In this document: positions 14,872-23,149 of the stretch, in pieces
Numbering within the stretch: the first letter of the stretch is position 1
How the letters are laid out: each line of letters starts with the position of its first letter
Origin: Thermodesulfobacterium geofontis OPF15
GTDB lineage: Bacteria > Desulfobacterota > Thermodesulfobacteria > Thermodesulfobacteriales > Thermodesulfobacteriaceae
Assembly (NCBI RefSeq): GCF_000215975.1
Contig: NC_015682.1
Location: forward strand, 372,001-436,000
Reading direction: 5' to 3'
Length of the DNA: 64,000 bases
Made by a program: the position numbers and the translations under genes
The notes under the pieces: generated by a model
What the model saw: only the letters and a program-made list of their open reading frames with translations
Databases searched by the model: none
What the model was told of the DNA's origin: nothing

Positions 14872-17160
14872 TTAGGTAAGGGGAGGTAATTTTAAAACCG
14901 GATGATTCACTTTTTTTACCCAATTAAAAAGTTCTTCCTCTGTATTGACTACACTTTCATCGGCTATTTTTTCAAGAAAATCAGGAACTCCTAACTCTTC
15001 TGCCCTTTTTTGAAGTTTTTCCTTTAACTCTTCTTTAAGTATTTTAGGCATCCAAACAATTCTCAAAAATCCATCTTCTGCGGATATAAATTTTTTAGAA
15101 ATAATATATTGCTTAGAAATACCTAAAAACCCTGGAGTAACTTGTCCTCCTCCTATCATTCCTGCAAGGGTAGAGAATTTAAGTCCTATTGGAGTTTCTT
15201 TATCAAATTCTCGATTTACTATAATGATTCCATTTACTGGTGCAGAAATTGCTGCAATAGCCTCCATACAACCGCATACAGTCATAGGATCATTCATAAT
15301 ACTATATAAACTTACCCTTTCTACTTTCCCTTTTGAGGCTTTTTTAACGAATTCATTTACTCCTTTAAATTGTCCTAATTTTAAATCTATAATCTCTCCT
15401 TTTAAAATGGGCTGATTTGGACCAGCTGGATTAATCTGATAATAAGCTTTTCCATCAAGCCAGCTATAAGCACCACAAGGCCCTCCTCTTTCAGGAGTAA
15501 TTACACAAACATGAGTAGGGGCAAAACTTTGACAAAGGGTACAAGAATAAAATTCTTCTACATTTTCATCTACCATCCCAGCGAGTCTTGCATCTCTTTT
15601 CTCATATATACTTTTTGCTTTTTCTATTAATTTTTTTACCATTTCTTCATCTGTAAAAATCTCTACTTCACATTTATCTACAATGCTACTAAATTCTTGT
15701 TTTATTCTGTTATATAAAATCTCTCCTATATGTTTCAAAAGGAATCCCTTTTCTACTGCCTGTTTACTAATTCTTATCCATACTATATTTCTTTGTCCTA
15801 TATGCATAATACCCTGGGCATAATTGATAAAATAATGAATTTGTCTTTCCATAATAGGTTCAAAATCTTCTTGCATATTAGTGCCAGCTACTTTTATTAC
15901 AATAGCAAGCGGAAGTCTATAAGGTGGACCTTTTTTATCTATTTTGGGAAGATCAGAAATTTCCGGCCCTATCACCCTTATTTCTCCATCTTTAACTTCC
16001 TCAAAAGATGAAGATATTAATAATTCTAAGGCTGATGTTCTCCCTCCTCCACATTCTAAATAAAGATCTTCTTTTCTTACTCTTTCTCCCTCAAAAGCAG
16101 GGGCATAAGAAACTGGGATATTAAGTTTTGTTTTGGTAATTTTTAATCCCCTTACTTCTAAAGCCTTTTCTATTAATTCTTGAGAAGCAATTTCTGGAAC
16201 GGAACTCCTGTAAAACTCTTGATTTTCCATTATTACCTGAAAATAGCAATGAGTAGGTTTGGAAATTAAAGCTTCATAAATACAAATCCCAGGAATTTTG
16301 ATTTCAGGTACAGCCCAATCACAAATTATAGGAATCCCCCAATTTAAAGCTCCTAAACCATTAGCTACCCATTCCTCTGTAGGTGGACCAAAGGTTATTA
16401 CAAAAGCAAAGGTTTTATATTTATTAAAAAGTAAATTATTTATATAATCCCCCGGCTTTACCCCACCAAAAGACATAGCAACTCTACAAGCAAAACCAAT
16501 AGCAAAAACTATACTAGTATAGTGAGGACCAAAAGGTACTAATCTTACTGGCCAACCAAGTTGTAATCCTGCCTCTCTTAAAAGATAGGGCATATAAACA
16601 CCATTGGTTTGATCATGCATAAATACATAAAGTCCTTTTTCAAGAAGGTCTTGAACAATATTTTTAGCTGTTTCTTTATCTGGAGGTGAACCAAGTAAAA
16701 CTGCAAAACCAGGAGAACTTCCATCAACAAATTCTACCCCTCTCTTTCTAAAGATAACATCATCTGCTGCTCCAAGCCAAATATTATCTTCTGTAGGCTC
16801 TTCTGTTTTTGTATATAAATTAGGCTCTTCCAAATATCTTATAGCTTCAACTACTTCTTCAGCAAAAAGAGTTGCCATTCCTGCATCAAGTGCTAACCCT
16901 AAATAAAGAAGACCATTTTTAGATGAAGATAAATCAGGCAGAAGTTTTTTTGCCTCTTGTAAAACTTCTTCACAATCTCCAAGTTTTTTAACAGGATATC
17001 CTAATATGGCATAAATAATAGGTAAATAATAGGCTGTGTTTGGAAATCCTACATTTACTTCTTTACCAAAATTTTTAATAGCCCTTTCATACCTTTCCCA
17101 GGCTTTTTCTAAAATTTTATATGCTCCTTTAATAGCTAAATCAAAAATTATTTTTGACAT
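14872..17160 (-). CDS. acsB: Acetyl-CoA synthase (CODH/ACS beta subunit)
   Basis: AcsB condenses a methyl group from the corrinoid protein, CO and CoA into acetyl-CoA at the Ni-Ni-[4Fe-4S] A-cluster. The 762 residues include the full N-terminal domain that in bacterial enzymes docks onto CODH and carries the CO tunnel; archaeal forms lack it. All A-cluster ligands are present: Cys540, Cys543, Cys552 and Cys562 (in YSCTLCQSF, HVCVI and GGPCGAY) for the [4Fe-4S] unit, and the CGC motif at 629-631 for the distal Ni. It lies between acsD (15 bp) and the acsC-acsE fusion (24 bp). The enzyme looks fully functional, which contrasts with the altered CODH-like partner in the same operon. Confidence 0.96.
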   Translation of the reverse strand: MSKIIFDLAIKGAYKILEKAWERYERAIKNFGKEVNVGFPNTAYYLPIIYAILGYPVKKLGDCEEVLQEAKKLLPDLSSSKNGLLYLGLALDAGMATLFAEEVVEAIRYLEEPNLYTKTEEPTEDNIWLGAADDVIFRKRGVEFVDGSSPGFAVLLGSPPDKETAKNIVQDLLEKGLYVFMHDQTNGVYMPYLLREAGLQLGWPVRLVPFGPHYTSIVFAIGFACRVAMSFGGVKPGDYINNLLFNKYKTFAFVITFGPPTEEWVANGLGALNWGIPIICDWAVPEIKIPGICIYEALISKPTHCYFQVIMENQEFYRSSVPEIASQELIEKALEVRGLKITKTKLNIPVSYAPAFEGERVRKEDLYLECGGGRTSALELLISSSFEEVKDGEIRVIGPEISDLPKIDKKGPPYRLPLAIVIKVAGTNMQEDFEPIMERQIHYFINYAQGIMHIGQRNIVWIRISKQAVEKGFLLKHIGEILYNRIKQEFSSIVDKCEVEIFTDEEMVKKLIEKAKSIYEKRDARLAGMVDENVEEFYSCTLCQSFAPTHVCVITPERGGPCGAYSWLDGKAYYQINPAGPNQPILKGEIIDLKLGQFKGVNEFVKKASKGKVERVSLYSIMNDPMTVCGCMEAIAAISAPVNGIIIVNREFDKETPIGLKFSTLAGMIGGGQVTPGFLGISKQYIISKKFISAEDGFLRIVWMPKILKEELKEKLQKRAEELGVPDFLEKIADESVVNTEEELFNWVKKVNHPVLKLPPLT

Positions 17161-17175
17161 ATAATTATCACCTCT

Positions 17176-18396
17176 TTAACTCATGCTTAAAATATTAAAA
17201 AAAGATTTACAGAGTTCTATAGCTTTTGGATGCCTCATTATTAATAAATTCCCTCCTGCTAAAGCTAATACTACAGCTGTAATTGCCTCCATTAATATAC
17301 CCCTTCCTTCTTGATCTCCAAAAATTTCATCTGTAGGAAGTTGAACTTCTTTTGTACCCCAAACTTCTCTTCCAATAGCACAAACAAAAGGAGACTGTAA
17401 AGCTGTATCTTTATAATAAAGCGCAGCAATTCTTATTCTTTCCATAACAGAATAGGCATATTCAATTCCATATCCCAAAGCACCTATTGAGGGATCTATA
17501 ATTATCTTATCTAACGGAACCCCCATATTTTCAAGAAGTATATTAAGTTGCTTAGCTAAATTTACATCAATAGGAGTTGAAGCAATTATTGGCAAATTAT
17601 ATCCCATAGCAATAGCTCCTAAGGTTCTGTAATTAGTATCTAAGACAGGACCTATAACTGCACCTCTTTCTCCTATTAGTTCTGCAACTTCTTTTAAAAT
17701 CTCTACATCTTTTTCTGAATTTCCAGAACCCCAAATAATAAGTGGGACCTCTATAGCATCCCTTACTTTTTTCACTACCTCCTTTGCATGATTTACATCA
17801 AGATCTAAATAATTAGGATCTGTTCCCTGTAAATAAAGACAAATTGCTTCTGCTTTATAAACTTCAACACACTTTTTCGCCCACAAAGCTGGATCATGAA
17901 AAACATCAGAAAAATATTTAGCTAAACTTTGAGGCCACTCTTCTGGTTTTACATCTAAAATTTCCATAGCAATCTTTATTTCATTTCCCATAGAACCTTC
18001 GAAAAAATAAAAAGGCAAAATGTTTTCTCCACCTATCTTTATAGCTTTTTCTCCTTTTCCAATGACTACTTCTCTTATTTTTTCTGTAGAAATATCTTTA
18101 TATAAATTTTCAGGAATATTTTTTGCCCTCTCTGATAAAGGTCTATATTTAGTTTTAATTTCAATTTTAGGAACTTCAATTTTTACTTTTTCAGGCTTTA
18201 CAATTAATGGTTTTTCCTCTTCTTTTTTCTCTATTATTAAAAGTTTTTTACTAAAAATTTCTGTTTCGAGTTTTTCTATCCCTTCCTCTAAATTTTTAAT
18301 TCCTTCGCTAATACTTTTTAAACTGGACTTCAAATCTGACAAAATATCTATTAAGATTTTCAAAAGTTCTTTTTCATTTTGCATTCTTTCCCCCAA
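17176..18396 (-). CDS. acsD: Corrinoid iron-sulfur protein small subunit with N-terminal coiled-coil extension
   Basis: Residues from about 100 to 406 are the AcsD (CdhD, delta) TIM barrel that pairs with AcsC to hold the methyl-carrying corrinoid. Recognisable segments are GGENILPFYFFEGSMGN, ALWAKKCVEVYKAEAICL, DPNYLDLDVNHA and IDPSIGALGYGIEY. The usual subunit is about 310 residues; this one has roughly 95 extra at the N-terminus. The extension has a heptad-like coiled coil (about residues 8-45, containing LKSISEGIKNLEEGIEKLE) and then a Lys/Glu/Pro-rich tether. The coiled coil resembles the extension on the CooS-like protein of this operon. It is preceded by metF (3 bp) and followed by acsB (15 bp). 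An alternative start at Met5 changes little. Confidence 0.93.
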   Translation of the reverse strand: MGERMQNEKELLKILIDILSDLKSSLKSISEGIKNLEEGIEKLETEIFSKKLLIIEKKEEEKPLIVKPEKVKIEVPKIEIKTKYRPLSERAKNIPENLYKDISTEKIREVVIGKGEKAIKIGGENILPFYFFEGSMGNEIKIAMEILDVKPEEWPQSLAKYFSDVFHDPALWAKKCVEVYKAEAICLYLQGTDPNYLDLDVNHAKEVVKKVRDAIEVPLIIWGSGNSEKDVEILKEVAELIGERGAVIGPVLDTNYRTLGAIAMGYNLPIIASTPIDVNLAKQLNILLENMGVPLDKIIIDPSIGALGYGIEYAYSVMERIRIAALYYKDTALQSPFVCAIGREVWGTKEVQLPTDEIFGDQEGRGILMEAITAVVLALAGGNLLIMRHPKAIELCKSFFNILSMS

Positions 18397-18399
18397 TTT

Positions 18400-19320
18400 T
18401 TATAACACTGGTCTGGGATAAAGTTTTGCTCTTTTAATTATTTCAGGAACAATATATTCCCAGCCTATTGCCATTATGTGAACTCCTTTAATACCTGACA
18501 TTTCTTTAACTCTTTCTATAATCTCTACTGCAATATTTATTCCTTCTTCTTTTTCATCTTTTGCAGAATCCATTCTTTTTATCAATTCATCTGGAACTTC
18601 AATTCCAGGCACTTTGTTTTCTTTTATAAATTTAAGCATCTTTGAAGATTTGGGTGGCATTATACCAGCAAGTATATTAACCTTTTCCAAGATGCCTAAT
18701 TCTTCGCATAAATTTAAAAATTTTTTAAATCTTTCTAAATTATAAACTATTTGAGTTTGAATAAATTTTGCCCCAGCTTTTATTTTTTTTGCCAATCTAA
18801 GGGGCCTAAATTCTAAAGGGTCTGCAAAAGGATTTTCTACTGCCCCTATAAAAAAACAGGGTTTTTTTCCTTTTATCTCATCCCCATTAAAAAATTTTCC
18901 TTCATTTAGAGTTTTTACTAAACTTAAAAGCTGAATTGAGTCTAAATCAAAAACGGGTTTTGCTTGTGGATGATTACCTAAACTTATATGATCTCCAGTT
19001 AAACATAAAACATTCCTTATTCCAAGGGCATAAGCCCCTAAAAGATCGGATTGAATAGCTAATCTATTTCTGTCTCTACAGGTAATATGCATTATAGGTT
19101 CTATACCTTCTTTTATCAAAATAATTGCTCCTGCAAAACTTGACATTTTTACAGTTGCTCTTGGGTTATCTGTAATATTTACTGCATCTACATAACCTTT
19201 TAACCATTTTGCCTTTTCCTTTATGATTTCAGGATCTGCATTTTTAGGAGGTCCAATTTCTGCTGTAACTGCGAATTCCCCTGATTCAAGAATTTTTTGA
19301 AGATTGGTCTTATTTTCCAA
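18400..19320 (-). CDS. metF: 5,10-methylenetetrahydrofolate reductase (large subunit)
   Basis: MetF reduces methylene-THF to methyl-THF, the last step of the methyl branch. The 306-residue FAD-binding TIM barrel begins with the family pattern (FAVTAEIGPPKNADPE) and has the catalytic-region motifs VNITDNPRA, MHITCRDRNR, CLTGDH and a barrel strand QTQIVYN that carries substrate-binding Gln. The start lies 3 bp after the metV stop, so the two are clearly co-translated as a MetVF pair. That arrangement is used by several acetogens and sulfate reducers. The electron source is not visible. The operon's terminal flavoprotein is a candidate but unproven. Length and motifs are normal. Confidence 0.95.
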   Translation of the reverse strand: MENKTNLQKILESGEFAVTAEIGPPKNADPEIIKEKAKWLKGYVDAVNITDNPRATVKMSSFAGAIILIKEGIEPIMHITCRDRNRLAIQSDLLGAYALGIRNVLCLTGDHISLGNHPQAKPVFDLDSIQLLSLVKTLNEGKFFNGDEIKGKKPCFFIGAVENPFADPLEFRPLRLAKKIKAGAKFIQTQIVYNLERFKKFLNLCEELGILEKVNILAGIMPPKSSKMLKFIKENKVPGIEVPDELIKRMDSAKDEKEEGINIAVEIIERVKEMSGIKGVHIMAIGWEYIVPEIIKRAKLYPRPVL

Positions 19321-19323
19321 TCT

Positions 19324-19980
19324 TTACTCCTCTCTTAGCTCTCTTACACCCTCACCACCAGCTAATCTCCAATCTTTTGCTTCCCAAATTTTCATTAAAT
19401 TTTCTAATTTACCTCTGTTTTTAAGCCTCATTACTATTTTATACCATATACAGGGTAAAGTTTTTTTCACTTCACATATACCATTTTTAACCCCTCCGCA
19501 AGGACCATTAAGTAAATTTTTTGGACATCTGGTAATTGGACAAAGACCTGCTGTATATCCGATTATACAATCCCCACAGGCTCTACATTTCTCAACCCAG
19601 TATCCTTCTTTTATCTTTGCTCCTAAAAAAAAGGTGTTAACTCCTGGATATACTTCCATTTTAGGGTATAAATCTGCTATTAAGTTCACTCCTACCCCAC
19701 AACCTAAACTTATTATTGCTGAAACTTTATCCTTAAAATCCTCAATAGGCTTAAGTGCAGATGAATCACATTGCTTAGTTAGGATTTTTTTTAATATTTT
19801 TACTGGTTTCCCAAGTTTTTCTCTTTCCTCTTTTATTTTTTTCGCAAACTTTTTTACTTCTTTCTCAACACCGGTTGAACATCCAAAATCACATTCACTA
19901 CACCCAAGCAAAAGAATTTTATCATAGCTTTCTATATATTCCAAAATTTCATCTAAAGGCTTAATTTTAGTTATTACCAT
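19324..19980 (-). CDS. metV: Methylenetetrahydrofolate reductase zinc/Fe-S subunit MetV
   Basis: MetV (MTHFR C-terminal-type domain) is the small partner of MetF in acetogens and related anaerobes and probably feeds it electrons. The 218-residue protein has an N-terminal Cys set (GCSECDFGCSTG, about residues 26-37) and a dense C-terminal cluster (KCRACGDC, GLCPITRCP, NGPCGG, GICEV) for Fe-S clusters and zinc. It lies 6 bp after the cooS-like gene and 3 bp before metF. The order cooS-like, metV, metF, acsD ties methyl production directly to the acetyl-CoA synthase genes. The assignment is secure from the motif set and its neighbour. Confidence 0.92.
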   Translation of the reverse strand: MVITKIKPLDEILEYIESYDKILLLGCSECDFGCSTGVEKEVKKFAKKIKEEREKLGKPVKILKKILTKQCDSSALKPIEDFKDKVSAIISLGCGVGVNLIADLYPKMEVYPGVNTFFLGAKIKEGYWVEKCRACGDCIIGYTAGLCPITRCPKNLLNGPCGGVKNGICEVKKTLPCIWYKIVMRLKNRGKLENLMKIWEAKDWRLAGGEGVRELREE

Positions 19981-19986
19981 TTTCTT

Positions 19987-22194
19987 TTAAATTCCTAATC
20001 TGTGAATTATGGGAATGTATATTTTTTCATCAAGAGCTCTTCTCATAGCCATATCATAGAAAATTCTTGGTTTAGGCTTATCAATACCATGCTCCTTTCT
20101 TTTCTGCCAAATTCTATCTATTACCATATTTACAAAATCACTTGCTTTAGATGCTATTTTAAAAGTTCCTCCAAAATAATTTTCCATCTCATTAAATAGA
20201 AAATTGGTAGTTTTTTTACTTTCTATGAATGGAAAATCTGCTCCAAAAATAACCTGTACCCCACTTGCGGAAAAATACATTCCTACAGATAGTGCTTTTT
20301 TATTTATCCACTGAGGAATACATACTACAACAGGTAGATCACTTATATCTTTCCCTAAATCCCCTGTATTAATTAATTCTATTAAGGTTTGAAGAACTCT
20401 TGAGTTATCTACCAAAGAACCCATGTGTAAAACTGGGGGACAACCTATCCCTTCTATAACTTCTCTCAATCCTTCTCCTGCCAATTTTGTAGCTTCTTCT
20501 GTTAATAGACCTGCCATCCCTAATTTTATGGCTGAACAACCTGTAGTTAAGACTAATATATTATTAGCTATAAGTTCCTTAGTAAGTTCTACTTCAATAT
20601 TTTCTTTTGTTCCAAAATAATCACATCCTGTGATAACTGCTATTCCTAAAATTTTACCATTAACAAGATTTTCCTTTAAAATCTCTAACCCTGCCCTAAA
20701 TCTACCACCCATAATATACATAAGTGCTTCCAAACTAAATCCTGATATCACTTCTATGCTATCCTCAGGGATATATATTTCTGAATTTTTTCTTTCTTTA
20801 TATTTTGAAAGGGCGATTTTTAAAATTTCTTTTGCACTTTCTAAAGGATAATTTTTATTAAACTCAACATAAATAGCCCCTTCTATAAGAGATTGAGGAT
20901 TAGTAGTAATAATTGTTGTATGGAATTGATTAGCTATTTGAACTATATTTGGTACCACACATTCTCCATCTATTACTATTGCTTCTATAGCTCCAGTTGC
21001 TATAACTGCTTCTTGATGAATAAATGTTCCTAAAACTGGAATTCCTCTTCTCATAAGAAGTTCATTACCTGTATCACAAAGACCTACAAGGTTAATCCCT
21101 TTAGCTCCAATTTCTTTAGTAAGCTCAATTATTTCTGAATTAAAAGAAGCCTCTCTTAATAAATCCGCCATTATAAAATCTTGCCCATGAACTATAACAT
21201 TTACCATATCCTTAAAAATTACGTTTTCCCCAATATTAATGAAAGATCTAACAGGTTGGGGGGTTCCGAAAAGAATATCCTGTAAGTCTGTTGCTATTAA
21301 TGAACTCCCCCAACCATCAGAAAGAGAACATCTTACTGCAGAAAGCAATATATTTTTATAATAGAGATCAACTATAGTAGAGGTTTTATAAAAAAGCTCT
21401 AAAATTTCTTTCTCTATGCCTCTTGGTATAACTTTATATTTTCTCCATTTTTCAATTAAATTTTGTGGAGCCCTATGAATTGAAATTAATTCTCCTTCTT
21501 GTTGGGAAAATATTTGAAATATTTTTTTTACAGTTTCTTCAAGAATTTTTTCTTCTGGAAGATTTAAATCTATTCCTAAGCTATAGGCAAATAATTTAAG
21601 TTTCTTTTTATCTTTTATTTGAAAGGGTATCTCTTTTGTAACAGCTCCTCTAAAAATTTCTGCTATTTTTCTTGCATGTTCTAAATTTGTAGCTGCACCT
21701 TCTGCAATTAATCTTGCAAAATCTTTTGCAGAAACTGCACTTACATCTATCCCACAAATTCCTTTTAAATCTTCTCTATTTTCTATTATTTCACAAGGTC
21801 CTAAATTACAAAGTGTACAAGTTGTTTCTTCTTTTCTGATTTTAACAGACCCTCTTTTTTCTATTCCTTTAGGAATAGTATAAAGGGTAGGCTTTTCTTT
21901 ATGAATTTTTTCATAAAGACTTTCTAAAGTTTTGTTTGAAAGTTCAAAAGTTATTTCTTTCAGAGGTCTTTTATGAATTTTTTCTAAACTTTCTATTTCT
22001 TCAGGTTCCTTTTCCCTTTCAATCTTTTCTACCTTTATCTCTACTTTTACAACCTCTTTAGTGATCTCTAAAATCTTTTCTTCTAATTTTTTGATCCCAC
22101 TTTCTAACAATTCCATTCCTGATTTTAAAGCCTTTGTACCGGTTTTAAGATTTAAAAATATTTCTTTTAGTTTTTCTTCTGAACTTTCTATCAT
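19987..22194 (-). CDS. CooS-like CO dehydrogenase homologue lacking half of the C-cluster ligands
   Basis: The 735-residue protein aligns by eye along its whole core with Ni-CODH (CooS). B-cluster cysteines are intact (C126, C129, C134, C147, from CTLCNLGPC and KGICG). D-cluster cysteines are absent. Of the six C-cluster ligands of Carboxydothermus CODH-II, three core Cys remain (C412 in GEC, C524 in TGCDYFG, C553 in TTGCSA). His261 is Gln338 (VHGQD), Cys295 is Asp374 (GLCDTGNE) and the Ni ligand Cys526 is Leu594 (HMGSLVDNSR). Catalytic His93 is Asn170, while the Lys563 equivalent is kept (K633). Residues 1 to about 100 are an added coiled coil plus tether similar to that of AcsD. A canonical CO2-reducing site cannot form, so the role may be structural, electron-transferring or novel. 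Confidence 0.9.
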   Translation of the reverse strand: MIESSEEKLKEIFLNLKTGTKALKSGMELLESGIKKLEEKILEITKEVVKVEIKVEKIEREKEPEEIESLEKIHKRPLKEITFELSNKTLESLYEKIHKEKPTLYTIPKGIEKRGSVKIRKEETTCTLCNLGPCEIIENREDLKGICGIDVSAVSAKDFARLIAEGAATNLEHARKIAEIFRGAVTKEIPFQIKDKKKLKLFAYSLGIDLNLPEEKILEETVKKIFQIFSQQEGELISIHRAPQNLIEKWRKYKVIPRGIEKEILELFYKTSTIVDLYYKNILLSAVRCSLSDGWGSSLIATDLQDILFGTPQPVRSFINIGENVIFKDMVNVIVHGQDFIMADLLREASFNSEIIELTKEIGAKGINLVGLCDTGNELLMRRGIPVLGTFIHQEAVIATGAIEAIVIDGECVVPNIVQIANQFHTTIITTNPQSLIEGAIYVEFNKNYPLESAKEILKIALSKYKERKNSEIYIPEDSIEVISGFSLEALMYIMGGRFRAGLEILKENLVNGKILGIAVITGCDYFGTKENIEVELTKELIANNILVLTTGCSAIKLGMAGLLTEEATKLAGEGLREVIEGIGCPPVLHMGSLVDNSRVLQTLIELINTGDLGKDISDLPVVVCIPQWINKKALSVGMYFSASGVQVIFGADFPFIESKKTTNFLFNEMENYFGGTFKIASKASDFVNMVIDRIWQKRKEHGIDKPKPRIFYDMAMRRALDEKIYIPIIHRLGI

Positions 22195-22232
22195 CTTTTC
22201 CTCTGATTTTAAAATTATTTAATTTGAATCCT

Positions 22233-23135
22233 TTATTCTATTTCATTTGGAAGACCATTCCACATTTTCGCAGATTCTAAAGTATTTTTCATTAACATAG
22301 TAACTGTCATTGGACCAACTCCACCTGGAACAGGAGTAATTGCCCCTGCTTTTTGTTTTACATTTTCAAAATCAACATCTCCACAAAGAATAGCCTTTCC
22401 TTCAGGGGTAATTCCTATTCTATTTATTCCTACATCAATTACTACAGCACCTTCTTTTATCATATCTGCAGTAATAAATTTGGGTTTTCCTATTGCAACA
22501 ATTAAAATATCTGCTCTTTTGGTATGAAAAACTATATCCCGGGTTCCTGTATGACATACTGTAACAGTTGCATTTCCTATAAATTTTCTTTTTTGCATAA
22601 GAAGGTTAGCAATGGGCTTCCCAACAATATTACTTCTTCCTAAGACAACCACCTCTGCTCCTTCAACTGGACAGCCAATTTTTTCTAAAAGTACAAGTAT
22701 TCCGTAGGGAGTACAAGGTAAAAAACAGGGTTCTCCCATAACCATTTTACCTACATTAATTGGATGAAAACCATCTACATCTTTTTTAGGGTCTATAGCG
22801 TTTATAATCTTTCTCTCATTTATATGTTTTGGTAAAGGAAGTTGAACTAATATACCATGAATTTTGGGATCCTTATTATATTTTTCAATTAGTTTTAATA
22901 ATTCATTTTCTGAAACATTTTCTGGAAGCTTTTCTTCAATAGAATAAAACCCAAGACTTTGAGAGACTTTTTGTTTTCCTTTAACATAGGAAATGGAAGC
23001 AGGATCTTCTCCTACTAAGATAGTAACTAATCCAGGAACAATATTGTATTTTTCTTTCAATTCTTGAACTTCCCTTTTGATATTCTCTCTTATTTCCTGA
23101 GCTATAGCTTTACCATCTATTATTTTGGCTGACAT
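22233..23135 (-). CDS. folD: Bifunctional methylene-THF dehydrogenase/methenyl-THF cyclohydrolase
   Basis: FolD interconverts formyl-, methenyl- and methylene-THF, here the middle steps of the methyl branch. The 300-residue protein has the substrate motif with catalytic Tyr and Lys (SISYVKGKQK near residue 48), VQLPLPKHI, the DVDGFHP signature, the NAD(P)-binding GRSNIVGKP segment, and the C-terminal PVPGGVGPMTVTML. Everything expected of a working enzyme is present. It lies 14 bp after fhs and 38 bp before the cooS-like gene on the same strand, so it belongs to the same transcript. Confidence 0.96.
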   Translation of the reverse strand: MSAKIIDGKAIAQEIRENIKREVQELKEKYNIVPGLVTILVGEDPASISYVKGKQKVSQSLGFYSIEEKLPENVSENELLKLIEKYNKDPKIHGILVQLPLPKHINERKIINAIDPKKDVDGFHPINVGKMVMGEPCFLPCTPYGILVLLEKIGCPVEGAEVVVLGRSNIVGKPIANLLMQKRKFIGNATVTVCHTGTRDIVFHTKRADILIVAIGKPKFITADMIKEGAVVIDVGINRIGITPEGKAILCGDVDFENVKQKAGAITPVPGGVGPMTVTMLMKNTLESAKMWNGLPNEIE

Positions 23136-23149
23136 TTTAACTCCTAAAG

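Noticed and set aside
19987-22194. Hybrid-cluster protein (Hcp) instead of a CODH homologue
   Set aside because: The CODH-specific motifs HMGS-VDNSR, GINLVG-C-TGNE and the B-cluster arrangement CTLCNLGPC are present.
19987-22194. Pseudogene of cooS
   Set aside because: The frame is intact over 735 codons, the core is well conserved, and the replaced residues lie in otherwise perfect motifs.
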